From Micromonospora coerulea (GTDB taxonomy: Bacteria > Actinomycetota > Actinomycetes > Mycobacteriales > Micromonosporaceae), in the NCBI RefSeq assembly GCF_016598485.1, contig NZ_JAEMUW010000004.1, positions 310,001 to 374,000 on the forward strand: DNA of 64,000 nucleotides, written 5' to 3'. The notes beneath the pieces are model-generated. The model did no database searches. It was not told the origin of the DNA and saw only the letters and a list, made by a program, of their open reading frames with translations. This document shows positions 18,608-27,015 of the stretch, piece after piece. The stretch's first letter is position 1; each line of letters starts with the position of its first letter. The position numbers were made by a program, and so were the translations under genes.

Positions 18608-18852
18608 GTGGTTCGAAAAATCGCAGACCTCCGCGCCGCAACCGATGAGCAACTCATCGCCGAGCATGACCACCCCGCCAGGAACACCGGCGTCGGGACG
18701 CAGTACTACGTGAACAATTGGAGCGCCACGAGCGCCGCCGAGCGCTTGAAGCCTCGGACCGGCTGGCACGCCGCGCCTACCGGCTCGCGTGGTCCAACGC
18801 CATCCTCGCGGCTGTCGCCGCCGTCGCCGCGATCATCGCCCTCTTCAAGTAG
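18608..18852 (+). pseudogene. Small membrane-anchored element protein, frameshifted near 18717
   Basis: GTG 18608 gives VRKIADLRAATDEQLIAEHD and QYYVN, then shifts. From 18718 another frame continues LERHERRRALEASDRLARRA and ends with one hydrophobic helix, SNAILAAVAAVAAIIALFK, before the TAG at 18850-18852. One missing G before AATTG at about 18716 would restore VNELERHERR and an 81-residue single-pass protein with a coiled-coil-like soluble part, a common type in actinomycete phages and integrative elements. Function unknown. Confidence 0.6.
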
Positions 18853-18864
18853 CGCAACGTCCAC

Positions 18865-18896
18865 GGCCCCGCCCGGATGCTCTCCGGTGCGGGGCC
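18865..18896. terminator. Bidirectional hairpin between convergent element genes
   Basis: GGCCCCGC (18865-18872) pairs with GCGGGGCC (18889-18896), with an inner CCGG pair, followed by TTTC. It lies between the convergent small membrane protein and zinc-ribbon genes. Confidence 0.6.
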
Positions 18897-18905
18897 TTTC
18901 GGCGT

Positions 18906-19231
18906 TTACACGCCTGCCGACGCGCCGCCATCGCGACCGTCCCTGGCCGCCGCCAGGACTGCCTCGGCCTGCGCCACGACATCCGCCCTCGCCGCCTCGT
19001 CGCCGCCCGCAACTCCTCGTTGATCCGGGCCGCGTGCGCGTCCAGACAGGTGCCATGCCAGCCCTGGAGTTTGTCCTGGTCCAGCGTCACCGGCTCGCCC
19101 GCCAGGATCTCGACGCGCCCCTTGACGACGACCGAGTCTTCGACCGTGATTCCCAGCCCGGCCGCGCGCCGGGCCTCGCGCTCCTCCTCAGGGACGATCA
19201 ACCCACACTCAGGACAACGCCACATAGCCAT
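18906..19231 (-). pseudogene. Zinc-ribbon element protein, frameshifted in its C-terminal part
   Basis: ATG 19231 gives MAMWRCPECGLIVPEEERE, with a CPEC half zinc knuckle, and a later GWHGTCLDAHAARINEEL with a second Cys/His set. After INEELRAA the frame turns arginine-rich. The other frame continues EAARADVVAQAEAVLAAA and stops at 18906-18908. Adding one G (18906-19231 is 326 bp, one short of a multiple of three) restores a 108-residue protein. It looks like a small DNA- or protein-binding zinc ribbon; role unknown. Confidence 0.6.
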
Positions 19232-19341
19232 GCCGGTCACGGTAGCGAGGGGCACCGACGCCCCGGCCCCTCCTGGCGCCTCTGCTCCCTCGACGCCGGA
19301 CGTCGTCGCGGGCCCGCACCCTCGGCGTAATCTCAGGCCCT

Positions 19342-19500
19342 ATGAGCGCCCACGAAGGAGACGACCCGACGCCGCTCGGCTGGCCCGCCGACTTCATTGA
19401 CGAGCTGGCCGCATGGGTCGCCGACCAGTTGGGCGAGCCGCACCCCACGCGGCACCCGGTCTGTCGGCCCATGCCGACGAGCCGCCGCCGTCACGGCTGA
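19342..19500 (+). CDS. Hypothetical small protein in the integrated element
   Basis: A 52-residue frame: MSAHEGDDPTPLGWPADF, then IDELAAWVADQLGE and a basic tail. The acidic amphipathic N-terminal part looks protein-like, and the ATG follows TAATCT, a possible -10 box, by only a few bases, so a leaderless transcript is possible. The basic tail could be another frameshift product. Not recognised. Confidence 0.3.
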   Translation: MSAHEGDDPTPLGWPADFIDELAAWVADQLGEPHPTRHPVCRPMPTSRRRHG

Positions 19501-19609
19501 CCCGTGCCGCCCCCGTTTGGCCCCCTGGGAGCCCACATCGCGCGCCCCCGTCCGCGCCGGTCCCTAGCAACGGGCTCCGCGGCCGCGATCTCCGCGAGCC
19601 TGCGCTCCT

Positions 19610-19658
19610 CGACGAAAGGCCCGCCCCTAGTCCTACATAGCGTGCGGGCCTCTCGTCG
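19610..19658. terminator. Hairpin at the right end of the element
   Basis: CGACGAAAGGCCCGC (19610-19624) and GCGGGCCTCTCGTCG (19644-19658) form a 15-bp stem with one mismatch around a 19-nt loop. It follows the small frame at 19342 and precedes the dehydrogenase stop on the other strand. Nothing else is seen between 19501 and 19688. Confidence 0.5.
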
Positions 19659-19688
19659 TTCCTAGGGCGTCTCTCGGCCCCCGCGCGG

Positions 19689-21257
19689 TCAGAGGTTCGG
19701 CGGTAGCGCTGTCCAGTCTTGAAAGTTGCCGTAGAGCCGGCCGTCCCCGCCGACGGTGACCGCCTGCACCAGCAGGTCACCGCCGACGAAGGCGCCCTTC
19801 CACGAGGCGCCCCGGCCGCCGAACGGCTCATCCCGGTCGCCCCGGGACCGGGGCTTGTTGATGCCCACCTTGAACGCCTGGAGGTCGACCGCGAGCTTCG
19901 CCGCCTCGTCGGTGTCGTCGCAGGCCAGCGACGCCACGAGCGCGCCGTTGGAGGCGTTCATCGCGGCCAGCAGCTCGTCGGTGGTGTCCACCACCACGAT
20001 GGTGTCGACCGGGCCGAACGGCTCGGCGTGCATCAGCCTCGACCGGCCGGGCGGGGCGAGCAGCACCGCCGGGGCCACGTACGCCGAGGTGTCCTGCCCG
20101 TCGAGGAAGGGCGCCCCGTCCAGCTTGCCCCGGTGCAGCGGCACCGCGCCGCCGCGTACCGCCTCGTCGACCTTGCGGCGCAGCTCCTCGGCCTTGGCGG
20201 CGCTGATCAACGGGCCGAAGTCCAGCTCGGGCAGCGGGTCGCCGGCCGCCCAGTCGGCGTCGACGGCGAGCGGGTGTCCGAACCGGACGGAGCGGACCAC
20301 CGGCAGGTACATGTCGAGGAACTCGTCGACCAGGTCGCGCTGGACCACGAACCGCGGGTACGCGGTGCAGCGCTGCTTGCCGTACTCGAAGCCCTTCTTC
20401 AGGTGGGCGGCGAGCAGGTCCCACTGGGAGAAGTTCCAGATGCCCCAGGCGTTGAGGCCCTCCTGCTCGATGAAGTGCCGCTTGTCGGAGTCGAGCAGCG
20501 CGGCGGCGACCTTGCCGCCGTTGGAGCGGCCGCCGACGAAGGCGACCGCGCCGATCTCCGGCGCCCGGACGAGGACCTCGGACAGCTCCTCGCCGGCGCC
20601 GGAGACGAGCGTGGCGGGCAGGCCGGCGCGGCGCATCAGGGCGTGCGCGACGGTGAGGCAGACCGCGCCGCCCTGGGACGGGGTCTTGGCGATCACCGCG
20701 TTGCCGGCGAGCAACTGCACCAGTTCGGCGTGGACCAGCACACTCATCGGGTAGTTCCAGGAGGCGATGTTGCTGACCGGGCCGGGCAGCGGCTCCCGGC
20801 CGTCGGCGAGCATCCGGTCGATCTCGCCGACGTACCAGCGCACGCCGTCCAGGGCGCGGTCGACGTCGGCGCAGGCCAGCCGCCACGGCTTGCCGATCTC
20901 CCAGACCAGCAGCAGGGCCAGCAGGTCGCGGTGCGCGGTGAGCGCGTCCAGGGCGTCGGTGACCCGGGCCTTGCGCTCGGCCAGCGGGGTCTGGGCCCAG
21001 TCCCGGTGCGCGGCGGCGGCGTGGGCGACGGCCGCGCGGGCCGAGTCGGCGTCGAGCCGGGCCAGGTTGACCAGGACGGTGTTGTCGACCGGGGTGCGGA
21101 CCGGGGTGGGTACCCCGACCGCCCGCCAGTCGCCCTCGACGAGGTTGTGCAGGGTGGTGACGCCGTGGGCCGCGGCCCCGAAGGCCTCCGGGGCGGCGGC
21201 CACCGCGCGGGCGAGGGTGTCGGACCAGGCGGTGCCGTCGGCGAGTCTGAGAGCCAT
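19689..21257 (-). CDS. Aldehyde dehydrogenase superfamily protein with element-derived C-terminus
   Basis: 522 residues from ATG 21257, ribosome-binding site GAGGAGAACGC. The NAD(P)-dependent ALDH fold is clear: SNIASWNYPMSVLVHAELVQ, IAKTPSQGGAVCL, GAVAFVGGRSNGGK, the catalytic Cys in FEYGKQRCTAYPRFVV, and LMHAEPFGPVDTIVV near the end. The substrate aldehyde is unknown. The last 11 residues (FQDWTALPPNL) use A/T-ending codons and appear to come from the integrated element; the native ending is stranded at 15860-15892. The change replaces only a tail, so the enzyme may still work. Confidence 0.85.
   Translation of the reverse strand: MALRLADGTAWSDTLARAVAAAPEAFGAAAHGVTTLHNLVEGDWRAVGVPTPVRTPVDNTVLVNLARLDADSARAAVAHAAAAHRDWAQTPLAERKARVTDALDALTAHRDLLALLLVWEIGKPWRLACADVDRALDGVRWYVGEIDRMLADGREPLPGPVSNIASWNYPMSVLVHAELVQLLAGNAVIAKTPSQGGAVCLTVAHALMRRAGLPATLVSGAGEELSEVLVRAPEIGAVAFVGGRSNGGKVAAALLDSDKRHFIEQEGLNAWGIWNFSQWDLLAAHLKKGFEYGKQRCTAYPRFVVQRDLVDEFLDMYLPVVRSVRFGHPLAVDADWAAGDPLPELDFGPLISAAKAEELRRKVDEAVRGGAVPLHRGKLDGAPFLDGQDTSAYVAPAVLLAPPGRSRLMHAEPFGPVDTIVVVDTTDELLAAMNASNGALVASLACDDTDEAAKLAVDLQAFKVGINKPRSRGDRDEPFGGRGASWKGAFVGGDLLVQAVTVGGDGRLYGNFQDWTALPPNL
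19723..19724. other. Predicted right attachment core (TT on minus strand)
   Basis: Minus strand reads TACGGCAACTT then TCAAGACTGG, dehydrogenase on the 5' side and element on the 3' side. Together with the left junction it predicts attB as GGCAACTTCCCGGGC. Confidence 0.6.
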
Positions 21258-21715
21258 CGCGTTCTCCTCAGCGTGGACCGGGAAAGCGGCGGCGTCGATG
21301 GCACCGCTGGTGTCGCGTACTGTCCCGCGCCGTCGAGCGCGACGGCAACCGTACGCTCGTATGCCAGGACACCAGGCCCGCCGTCCGGCGTCGGCTGCGG
21401 AATCACGCGGCCGTCGGCCATCGGCTCTGACCTGGACGTACGTTCCAATCTTATCGATCTGCACCGATGATGTGATCCATGCCCGGGCGACGTTGACCGG
21501 GTTACCCGTCAGTACGGATCAATACCGGATGCGGTTCAACGGCCGCTCAGGAGTCGCGCAGCGCCGCGACCGCCTCGTTTGTCGAGCAGACCGTGCCGAG
21601 CCGGCGGAAGCTGTAGTCGACGGCGAACTCGTGCTGTCCTCGGTGTGCCGTCCGGGACAGACGGAACCGGCCGCCGGACGGATGTCCGACGGCCGGTTCA
21701 GTTCACCGGCTGGTG
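21258..21715. other. Intergenic region with one terminator hairpin
   Basis: 458 bp without a convincing gene. The right end holds the terminator of the LPXTG gene. The left part is upstream of the dehydrogenase and should carry its promoter, but no box pair stands out. No repeat or RNA gene was recognised. Confidence 0.5.
21664..21699. terminator. Hairpin after the LPXTG protein gene
   Basis: GAACCGGCCGCCGGAC pairs with GTCCGACGGCCGGTTC (one mismatch) around GGAT, just beyond the minus-strand stop at 21716. Confidence 0.65.
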
Positions 21716-22477
21716 TCAGCTGGTGAAGGTGATCTTGTCGCGACGGCGCCGGAGCACCATCAGCGCGACACCGCCACCGATCAGCGCGAGGCCGGTCAGC
21801 GCGGTGCTGGTCGCGGCCACACCGGTGAGCGGCAGGCTGCCGCCGGTGCCGTTCCCGCCGCCGTTGCCGCCGCCCGCCGAGCCCGACGGGTTCGCCGACG
21901 GGTTGTCGGATCCGCCCGGCGTCGGGGTCGGCGACTCCTCGCCCGGAGTGGACGGGGTCGGCGACGGCGACTCGCTCGACTCGCACGGCTGGATCCAGAA
22001 CACCTTGTGCTTGGCCTTGCCGTGGCCGTCGGTCAGGTCGACAGTCAGCTTGACGTGGTAGCCCTGCTCCGGGTGGGCCTCCACGCCGGCCAGCGCCAGG
22101 TCATTGGCGGAGAACTTGATGACCTCGTCGTGGTCGTCGTTCGCGCCGCTGGCCGGGTCGTTGCTGATGATGTAGTTGTCGAGGAACTTGACCTGCTGGA
22201 ACTTGCCCGACGGGGGCTGGGCGGCGAGCGTGATGTCCGCCGTGTCGCCCTCGTCGAAGTTGAAGAACTCGAGCTCGAACTCGCAGCCCACGTGCGGCTG
22301 GTTGTCGACATGGTCCTCGAACGGGGTGCCGTCGATCTTCACCGTGCCGTTGTCACCCGGCGGGTTGTGCGGCCCGGCGAGCGGGGCGGCCGCCCAGGCC
22401 GGAGCGGCGAAGGCGAGGCAGGCCGTGGCCGCGGCTGCGGTGAAGGCCGCGCGCGCCACGTGCCGACGCTGTGGCAT
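21716..22477 (-). CDS. Secreted LPXTG-anchored surface protein
   Basis: 253 residues from ATG 22477 with GGAGGAA upstream. A Sec signal peptide (RRHVARAAFTAAAATACLAF, cleavage near AWAAAP) is followed by an acidic domain of about 125 residues with two cysteines (VGCEFELEFF and WIQPCESS). A Ser/Pro/Thr and Gly/Asn-rich linker comes next, then the sortase motif LPLTG, a hydrophobic helix and RRRR. It should be covalently attached to the cell wall by a sortase encoded elsewhere. Binding partner unknown. Confidence 0.85.
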   Translation of the reverse strand: MPQRRHVARAAFTAAAATACLAFAAPAWAAAPLAGPHNPPGDNGTVKIDGTPFEDHVDNQPHVGCEFELEFFNFDEGDTADITLAAQPPSGKFQQVKFLDNYIISNDPASGANDDHDEVIKFSANDLALAGVEAHPEQGYHVKLTVDLTDGHGKAKHKVFWIQPCESSESPSPTPSTPGEESPTPTPGGSDNPSANPSGSAGGGNGGGNGTGGSLPLTGVAATSTALTGLALIGGGVALMVLRRRRDKITFTS

Positions 22478-22890
22478 GAGTATTCCTCCGAGATGCGATA
22501 GGGGACGGCACATGATCCCATGCCGGCCCGTCGATGGTGACATCGGACGATCGGTCTGAGCTGCGCCGACATGCCGTCGGAAGAAAAAAAATTCGTGACG
22601 AGCTGAGGTCGAATCCAGCGCGTGTCGGTGTAACGCCCCGCCGGTCTCCGACGCTGCGCAGCGCCCATCGCCGGGACCCTCCTACCGGGAGGGTGCGAGG
22701 GCGGCCGTCTCAATCAACCGGCGAACCCGCATTGCCTTGGCGATCCTGCGCCCACACCGGCAGCAACCCCCGGGCCGACCGCCTTCACGCTCGACGGCGT
22801 CCCCTGCCCGCGTCGCCCGATCCGTCGTCGGCCGGTTACCGGTCGTGCCGACCGGCACCCGGCCCCCATCCGGCTGACTAGGCTCGACCC
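22478..22890. other. Divergent intergenic region
   Basis: 413 bp between the LPXTG gene (minus) and the GlxA-type regulator (plus). An uninterrupted run of eight A at about 22584-22591 stands out in this GC-rich DNA and could act as an UP-like element for the minus-strand promoter. No other structure recognised. Confidence 0.4.
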
Positions 22891-23877
22891 GTGCGGGCCC
22901 AGGGGCGCAGTGACACCGTGCTCTTCGTCGTCTACGACGGGGTGCGGCTGCTCGACGTCACCGGGCCGTTGGAGGTGCTCGCCGTGGCCAACGAACACGG
23001 CGGCTCGTACCGGCCGCTGCTCGCCTCGCCCGACGGGCGGGACGTGGTGAGCAGCGCCGGCGCCCGGCTCGGGGTCGACCTGGCGCTGCCCGACGTGACC
23101 GGCCCGGTCGGCACCCTGGTCGTGCCCGGCGCGCCGGACTGGCAGGCCGCCGCCGGGGACCGGGCGCTGCTCGACCAGATCCGCCGGCTCGCCGCCGGGT
23201 CCGCCCGGACCGCCTCGGTCTGCGCCGGGGCCTTCCCCCTCGCCGCCACCGGCCTACTGGACGGCCGCCGGGTGACCACGCACTGGGACCTCGCCGACCA
23301 GCTCGCCGCGCAGTTCCCGAAGCTGACCGTCGACCCGGACCCGATCTTCATCGCCGACGGCCGGATCATCACCTCGGCCGGGATCACCGCCGGCATCGAC
23401 CTGACCCTCGCGCTGGTCGAGGCGGACCTCGGCCCGGAGACGGCCCGCGCGGTGGCCCGGCACCTGGTGGTCTTCATGCAGCGCCCCGGCGGGCAGTCCC
23501 AGTTCAGCGTCCGGACCAGCACCCCGAGCACCCGCAACGACCTGCTGCGCCGGGTGCTGGACACGGTCGCCGCCGACCCGGCCGGGCCGTATGACCTGGC
23601 CGGTCTGGCGGCGCTGGCCGGGGTGAGCGCGCGGCACCTGGGCCGGTTGTTCCGCACCGAGCTGGGCATCACCCCGGCGGTCTACCTCGACCGGGTCCGG
23701 GTCGAGGCGGCGCAGGACCGGCTGGAGCGGGGCGACGACACCCTCGACGTGGTGGCCCGCCGGGTCGGCTTCGGCTCCCCGGAGACGATGCGCCGGGCCT
23801 TCCTCCGCGAACTCGGCGTCACCCCCGGCGCCTACCGCTCCCGCTTCCGCACCACGGGTATCAACCCCAACCCGTGA
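22891..23877 (+). CDS. GlxA-family transcriptional regulator (DJ-1/PfpI + AraC)
   Basis: 328 residues from GTG 22891. The N-terminal half is a DJ-1/PfpI-like domain: VLFVVYDGVRLLDVTGPLEV, TLVVPGAPDW, and the nucleophile-elbow SVCAGAFPLA. The C-terminal half is an AraC/XylS DNA-binding domain with two helix-turn-helices, LAGLAALAGVSARHLGRLFR and VVARRVGFGSPETMRRAF. GlxA proteins sense small metabolites through the DJ-1 domain and regulate adjacent genes. The convergent MFS gene is the nearest neighbour, but a link is only a guess. Confidence 0.9.
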   Translation: MRAQGRSDTVLFVVYDGVRLLDVTGPLEVLAVANEHGGSYRPLLASPDGRDVVSSAGARLGVDLALPDVTGPVGTLVVPGAPDWQAAAGDRALLDQIRRLAAGSARTASVCAGAFPLAATGLLDGRRVTTHWDLADQLAAQFPKLTVDPDPIFIADGRIITSAGITAGIDLTLALVEADLGPETARAVARHLVVFMQRPGGQSQFSVRTSTPSTRNDLLRRVLDTVAADPAGPYDLAGLAALAGVSARHLGRLFRTELGITPAVYLDRVRVEAAQDRLERGDDTLDVVARRVGFGSPETMRRAFLRELGVTPGAYRSRFRTTGINPNP

Positions 23878-23889
23878 CCCCGGCACGAC

Positions 23890-23924
23890 CGGGCCTGCCG
23901 TCCGTGGGCAGGACGACAGGCCCG
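23890..23924. terminator. Bidirectional hairpin between convergent genes
   Basis: CGGGCCTGCCGTCC (23890-23903) and GGACGACAGGCCCG (23911-23924) form a near-perfect stem with a 7-nt loop, between the GlxA-type and MFS genes. Confidence 0.7.
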
Positions 23925-23947
23925 GCATCGACGGGGTCGGCGGCGGT

Positions 23948-25165
23948 TCAGGCCCGGGCGGCGACCGGTTCCCCAGCCTCGGCCGCGACCGTGTCGCGCT
24001 GGCGCAGCGCGACCAGACCGGCGGCGGCCAGGAGGGCGACGGAGAGCCAGAGCCCCACCGCGACGCCACCGGAGTCCGACAGCGCGCCCGAGATCAGCGG
24101 CCCGACCGCCTGACCGACGGAGAAGGCCACGGTCAGCAGGGCGATGCCGGCGGTCCAGCCGCCGGCGGGCAGGGCCCGGCGGGCGAGCACGGTGGCCGCC
24201 GTCGGGCCGGCCATGAACGAGCTGCCGAAGATCGCCGCCGACAGCAGCGCCGCGGGCAGCCCGGCCGGCAGCAGCAGCACCGGCAGCACGCCGACCAGCA
24301 CCAGCGCCGAGACCAGCGCGGGCGCCCGGCCGCCGGGCAGCCGCCCCACCACCCGCCCCCACACGGCCAGCGTGGCCACCGCCGAGGCGAGACCGAGCAC
24401 CACGAAGAAGGTGGCGATGCCCGGGATGCCGAGACCCTGGTCACGCAGGAGCGCGATGACGAAGGTCATGTAGCTGACGTAGCCGGCGCCGAAGAGCACG
24501 TACCAGGCGATGGTCGGGCCGAGCCGGGCCAGGTCCGCCCGGGCCAGGCCGGGGCCGGTCGTCCCGACCGCCGGTGGGACCCGCCGGACGGCGAGCAGGG
24601 CCGGCCCGACCGCGAGCACCGCCACCAGACCGAGCAGCAGCCAGCCGGCCCGCCATCCGGCGTCCCCGGCCACCGCGAGCGCCGCCGGCACCAGCAGTCC
24701 GGAGAGCACCACGCCGACGCCCACCCCGGCCATGTAGAGCCCGACCAGCAGCGCGGCCCGGCGCTGTCCGCCGCCGCCGGCCACCCGGGCGGCAAGCGCC
24801 GAACCGAGCACGAAGGAGACGGCCGTGGCCAGCCCACCGACGAATCGCAGCAGGCTCAGCGCCGGGTACCCGGCGGTGGTCGCGGTGAGCAGCAGCGCGA
24901 GCGCGCTGACGGCGAGGGCGCCCGCGAAGGCGGCCCGGTCGCCGAGCCGGCGGGCCCAGAACACCGCCGTCCCGGCGCCGATCACGTAACCGGCGGCGTT
25001 CGCGGTGTTCAGGCCGCCGGCCTGGGCGTACGTCCAGTGCAGGTCGCCGCGCATGGCGGGCAGCAGCAGGGCGTACGCGAAGCGGGTGAAGCCGAGCGCG
25101 ACGACGGGCCCGGCGGCCAGGCCGAGCGCGATCAACGTCTCGCGCCGGCGTGGATTCGGGGACAT
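23948..25165 (-). CDS. YbfB/YjiJ-type MFS transporter
   Basis: 405 residues with 12 predicted membrane helices; begins ALGLAAGPVVALGFTRFAYA, a signature of the YbfB/YjiJ subgroup (GFTRFAYALLLPAM). Repeated glycine-rich helices and short basic loops are typical of the major facilitator superfamily. Substrate unknown; members are proposed exporters or sugar/drug transporters. It stands alone, convergent with the GlxA-type regulator. Confidence 0.85.
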   Translation of the reverse strand: MSPNPRRRETLIALGLAAGPVVALGFTRFAYALLLPAMRGDLHWTYAQAGGLNTANAAGYVIGAGTAVFWARRLGDRAAFAGALAVSALALLLTATTAGYPALSLLRFVGGLATAVSFVLGSALAARVAGGGGQRRAALLVGLYMAGVGVGVVLSGLLVPAALAVAGDAGWRAGWLLLGLVAVLAVGPALLAVRRVPPAVGTTGPGLARADLARLGPTIAWYVLFGAGYVSYMTFVIALLRDQGLGIPGIATFFVVLGLASAVATLAVWGRVVGRLPGGRAPALVSALVLVGVLPVLLLPAGLPAALLSAAIFGSSFMAGPTAATVLARRALPAGGWTAGIALLTVAFSVGQAVGPLISGALSDSGGVAVGLWLSVALLAAAGLVALRQRDTVAAEAGEPVAARA

Positions 25166-25371
25166 GGTTCCTCCTCGGTCGGCGGGCTCGTCGGCCCGCT
25201 GTCAGGTGGAACCGGCACGGGTGGGGCCGCGATGGCCGTCCGGACGGACAGGTCACCCTCGGATCGGGACACCGACCTGCGCGGGCTTTCGTCCCCACCG
25301 GGAGGTTTGGTCGCGATCGTCCGCCGCCCCACGCGCGGGTAGGTCGCCCGGATTCGGGGCAATGCACCGTC

Positions 25372-25899
25372 GTGGCGGAACTGCTGACGGTGGGGCACGG
25401 CGCGGCCGACCGCGAGCGGCTGGGGGCGTTGCTGGCCGCGGCAAAGATCGCTCTAGTGGTGGACGTGCGGCGCTACCCGGCCAGCCGCACCAATCCCGAC
25501 GTCCGGCGCGAGGAACTGGCCCGCTGGCTGCCGGAGCGGGGCATCGGCTACCGCTGGGAGGCGCGGCTCGGCGGACGCCGGCACGTCCCGGCCGGGGAGC
25601 CGGAGCTGGACACCTGGTGGACCGTACCGGCCTTCCGGGCGTACGCCGCCTACACCCGTACCGCCGGGTTCGACGCCGCGTTGGACGAGGTGCTCGCCGA
25701 CGCGGCGGCCCGGACCACGGCGGTGATGTGCAGCGAGAGCGTGTGGTGGCGCTGCCACCGCCGGCTGATCGCCGACGTCGCGGTGCTCGGCCGCGGTGCC
25801 CCGGTGACCCACCTCATGCCCGATGGCCGGCTCAGCCCACACCGCCCGGCCGAGGGCGCCCGCCGCCGGCCCGACGGCCACCTGCTCTGGGACCGGTGA
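25372..25899 (+). CDS. DUF488 family protein
   Basis: 175 residues from GTG 25372. DUF488 hallmarks are LLTVGHGAADRERLGALL, VVDVRRYPASRTNPDV, and a C-terminal MCSESVWWRCHRRLIAD with Cys and His residues that look like a metal or redox site. The molecular function of the family is unknown. The next gene follows on the same strand 50 bp later but is unrelated. Confidence 0.8.
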   Translation: MAELLTVGHGAADRERLGALLAAAKIALVVDVRRYPASRTNPDVRREELARWLPERGIGYRWEARLGGRRHVPAGEPELDTWWTVPAFRAYAAYTRTAGFDAALDEVLADAAARTTAVMCSESVWWRCHRRLIADVAVLGRGAPVTHLMPDGRLSPHRPAEGARRRPDGHLLWDR

Positions 25900-25949
25900 G
25901 GCGGGGAACGCGGTGGTCCGCCGGGCGCCCGCCCCGGTAGCCTCCCCGC

Positions 25950-26486
25950 ATGCTGGAGCTGATCGCGCCCACCGCCCGCCTGCACATCGCCTGGCTGGCC
26001 GCCCGCGACGACTGGGGCCGCGGCGTCCACCAGGACGGCAGCGGGCTGCGGCCGGACGACGACGTCGACTCGCCGGCGGGCTTCGCGACCTGGGTACGGG
26101 GGCTGCGCGAGCAGGCGGACGAATCCCGGCCGGCGCCGGAGGGGCGCGTCCACGCCCTGTACTGGTGGATCGTCGACGGCGACGAGGTGCTCGGCGCGAT
26201 GTCCCTGCGGCTGCGCCTCAACGATTTCCTGCGGCGCGCCGGCGGGCACATCGGCTACGGCGTCCGACCGTCGGCGCGGCGCCGCGGCGTGGCCACCTTC
26301 GCCCTGGGCGGGGCACTGACCGAGGCGGGCCGACGCGGCCTGGACCCGGTCCTGGTGACCTGCGACGTGGACAACGTGGCGTCCGCCCGCACGATCGAGC
26401 GGCACGGCGGAAAACTGGAGGACATGCGGGACACCGAGTTGGGGCGGGTGCGCCGGTACTGGATCCGCACCGCGTCGGTCGGGTAG
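25950..26486 (+). CDS. GNAT-family N-acetyltransferase
   Basis: 178 residues from ATG 25950. The acetyl-CoA loop is VRPSARRRGVATFALGGAL, preceded by the strand HIGYG and followed by VTCDVDNVASARTIERHGG, a typical GNAT motif A/B pair. The substrate is unknown. It is convergent with another GNAT gene 18 bp away on the other strand. Confidence 0.85.
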   Translation: MLELIAPTARLHIAWLAARDDWGRGVHQDGSGLRPDDDVDSPAGFATWVRGLREQADESRPAPEGRVHALYWWIVDGDEVLGAMSLRLRLNDFLRRAGGHIGYGVRPSARRRGVATFALGGALTEAGRRGLDPVLVTCDVDNVASARTIERHGGKLEDMRDTELGRVRRYWIRTASVG

Positions 26487-26504
26487 CTGGTCGGCGAACG
26501 GGCG

Positions 26505-27011
26505 TCAGTCGGGCAGTTCGTCGGCGAGGAGGTCCATCAGGAGCGCGTCGTGCCAGCGGCCGTCGGCGCCCCGCTCGTAGCGGCGCATGATGCCGACCGG
26601 GCGGAAGCCCACCTTCGCGTACGCGCGGATCGCCGCGGTGTTCGCCGCCGCCGGGTCGATGGTGAACCGGTGATGGCCGTGCTCGTCGATCAGGTGCCGG
26701 GCCAGCGTGCGGATCGCGTCCCCGCCGAGGCCGGCGCCGCGTACCGCCGGGTCCAGGAAGATGTCCATCGCGGCATGGCGGTAGTCCGGGTCGGGCTCGG
26801 CGTACCACTGGATCGCGCCGACCACCCGGCCGTCGTGCTCGATGGCGTACACGGTCAGGTCGTCGTCGACCAGGTCGGCGCGGACGGCCTCGGCCAGGTC
26901 GTCGCCGCCGCGCCACCAGTGCCGGACCTCCGGGGTGGCCCGGATGGCGGCGAGGGCCGACACGTCCGCGTCCGTCGCCGGTCGCAGCGTCACCGCCCGC
27001 CCCCGCAGCAC
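26505..27011 (-). CDS. GNAT-family N-acetyltransferase, AAC(6')-like
   Basis: 168 residues. It starts MLRGRAVTLRPATDADV and has IFLDPAVRGAGLGGDAIRTLA as acetyl-CoA loop, then FTIDPAAANTAAIRAYAKVGF. The combination of these with IQWYAEPDPDYRHAAMDIFLD resembles aminoglycoside 6'-N-acetyltransferase-like proteins, but actinomycete relatives often have other substrates, so resistance is not claimed. The gene lies 4 bp downstream of bsaP on the same strand and may be the last gene of the bioB transcript. Confidence 0.8.
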   Translation of the reverse strand: MLRGRAVTLRPATDADVSALAAIRATPEVRHWWRGGDDLAEAVRADLVDDDLTVYAIEHDGRVVGAIQWYAEPDPDYRHAAMDIFLDPAVRGAGLGGDAIRTLARHLIDEHGHHRFTIDPAAANTAAIRAYAKVGFRPVGIMRRYERGADGRWHDALLMDLLADELPD

Positions 27012-27015
27012 GGCC

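Larger units (their letters stand above)
15891..19724. mobile_element. Small integrated element (serine integrase) in the aldehyde dehydrogenase 3' end
   Basis: About 3.83 kb. It carries a large serine recombinase at the left, a DUF2637-like membrane protein, a small helix-turn-helix protein, two small unknown genes, a zinc-ribbon protein and a 52-residue frame. Codon use is less strictly G/C at position three than in the flanking genes. The borders are inferred from the split dehydrogenase tail: both junctions share the dinucleotide TT on the minus strand (15891-15892 and 19723-19724), as expected for a serine integrase with a 2-bp crossover core. No replication or transfer gene is recognisable, and several genes are frameshifted, so it looks like a remnant. 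Confidence 0.72.

Noticed and set aside
26505..27011. Aminoglycoside resistance gene
   Set aside because: Similarity is only to the broad AAC(6')-like GNAT group; actinomycete relatives have diverse substrates and no resistance context is present.
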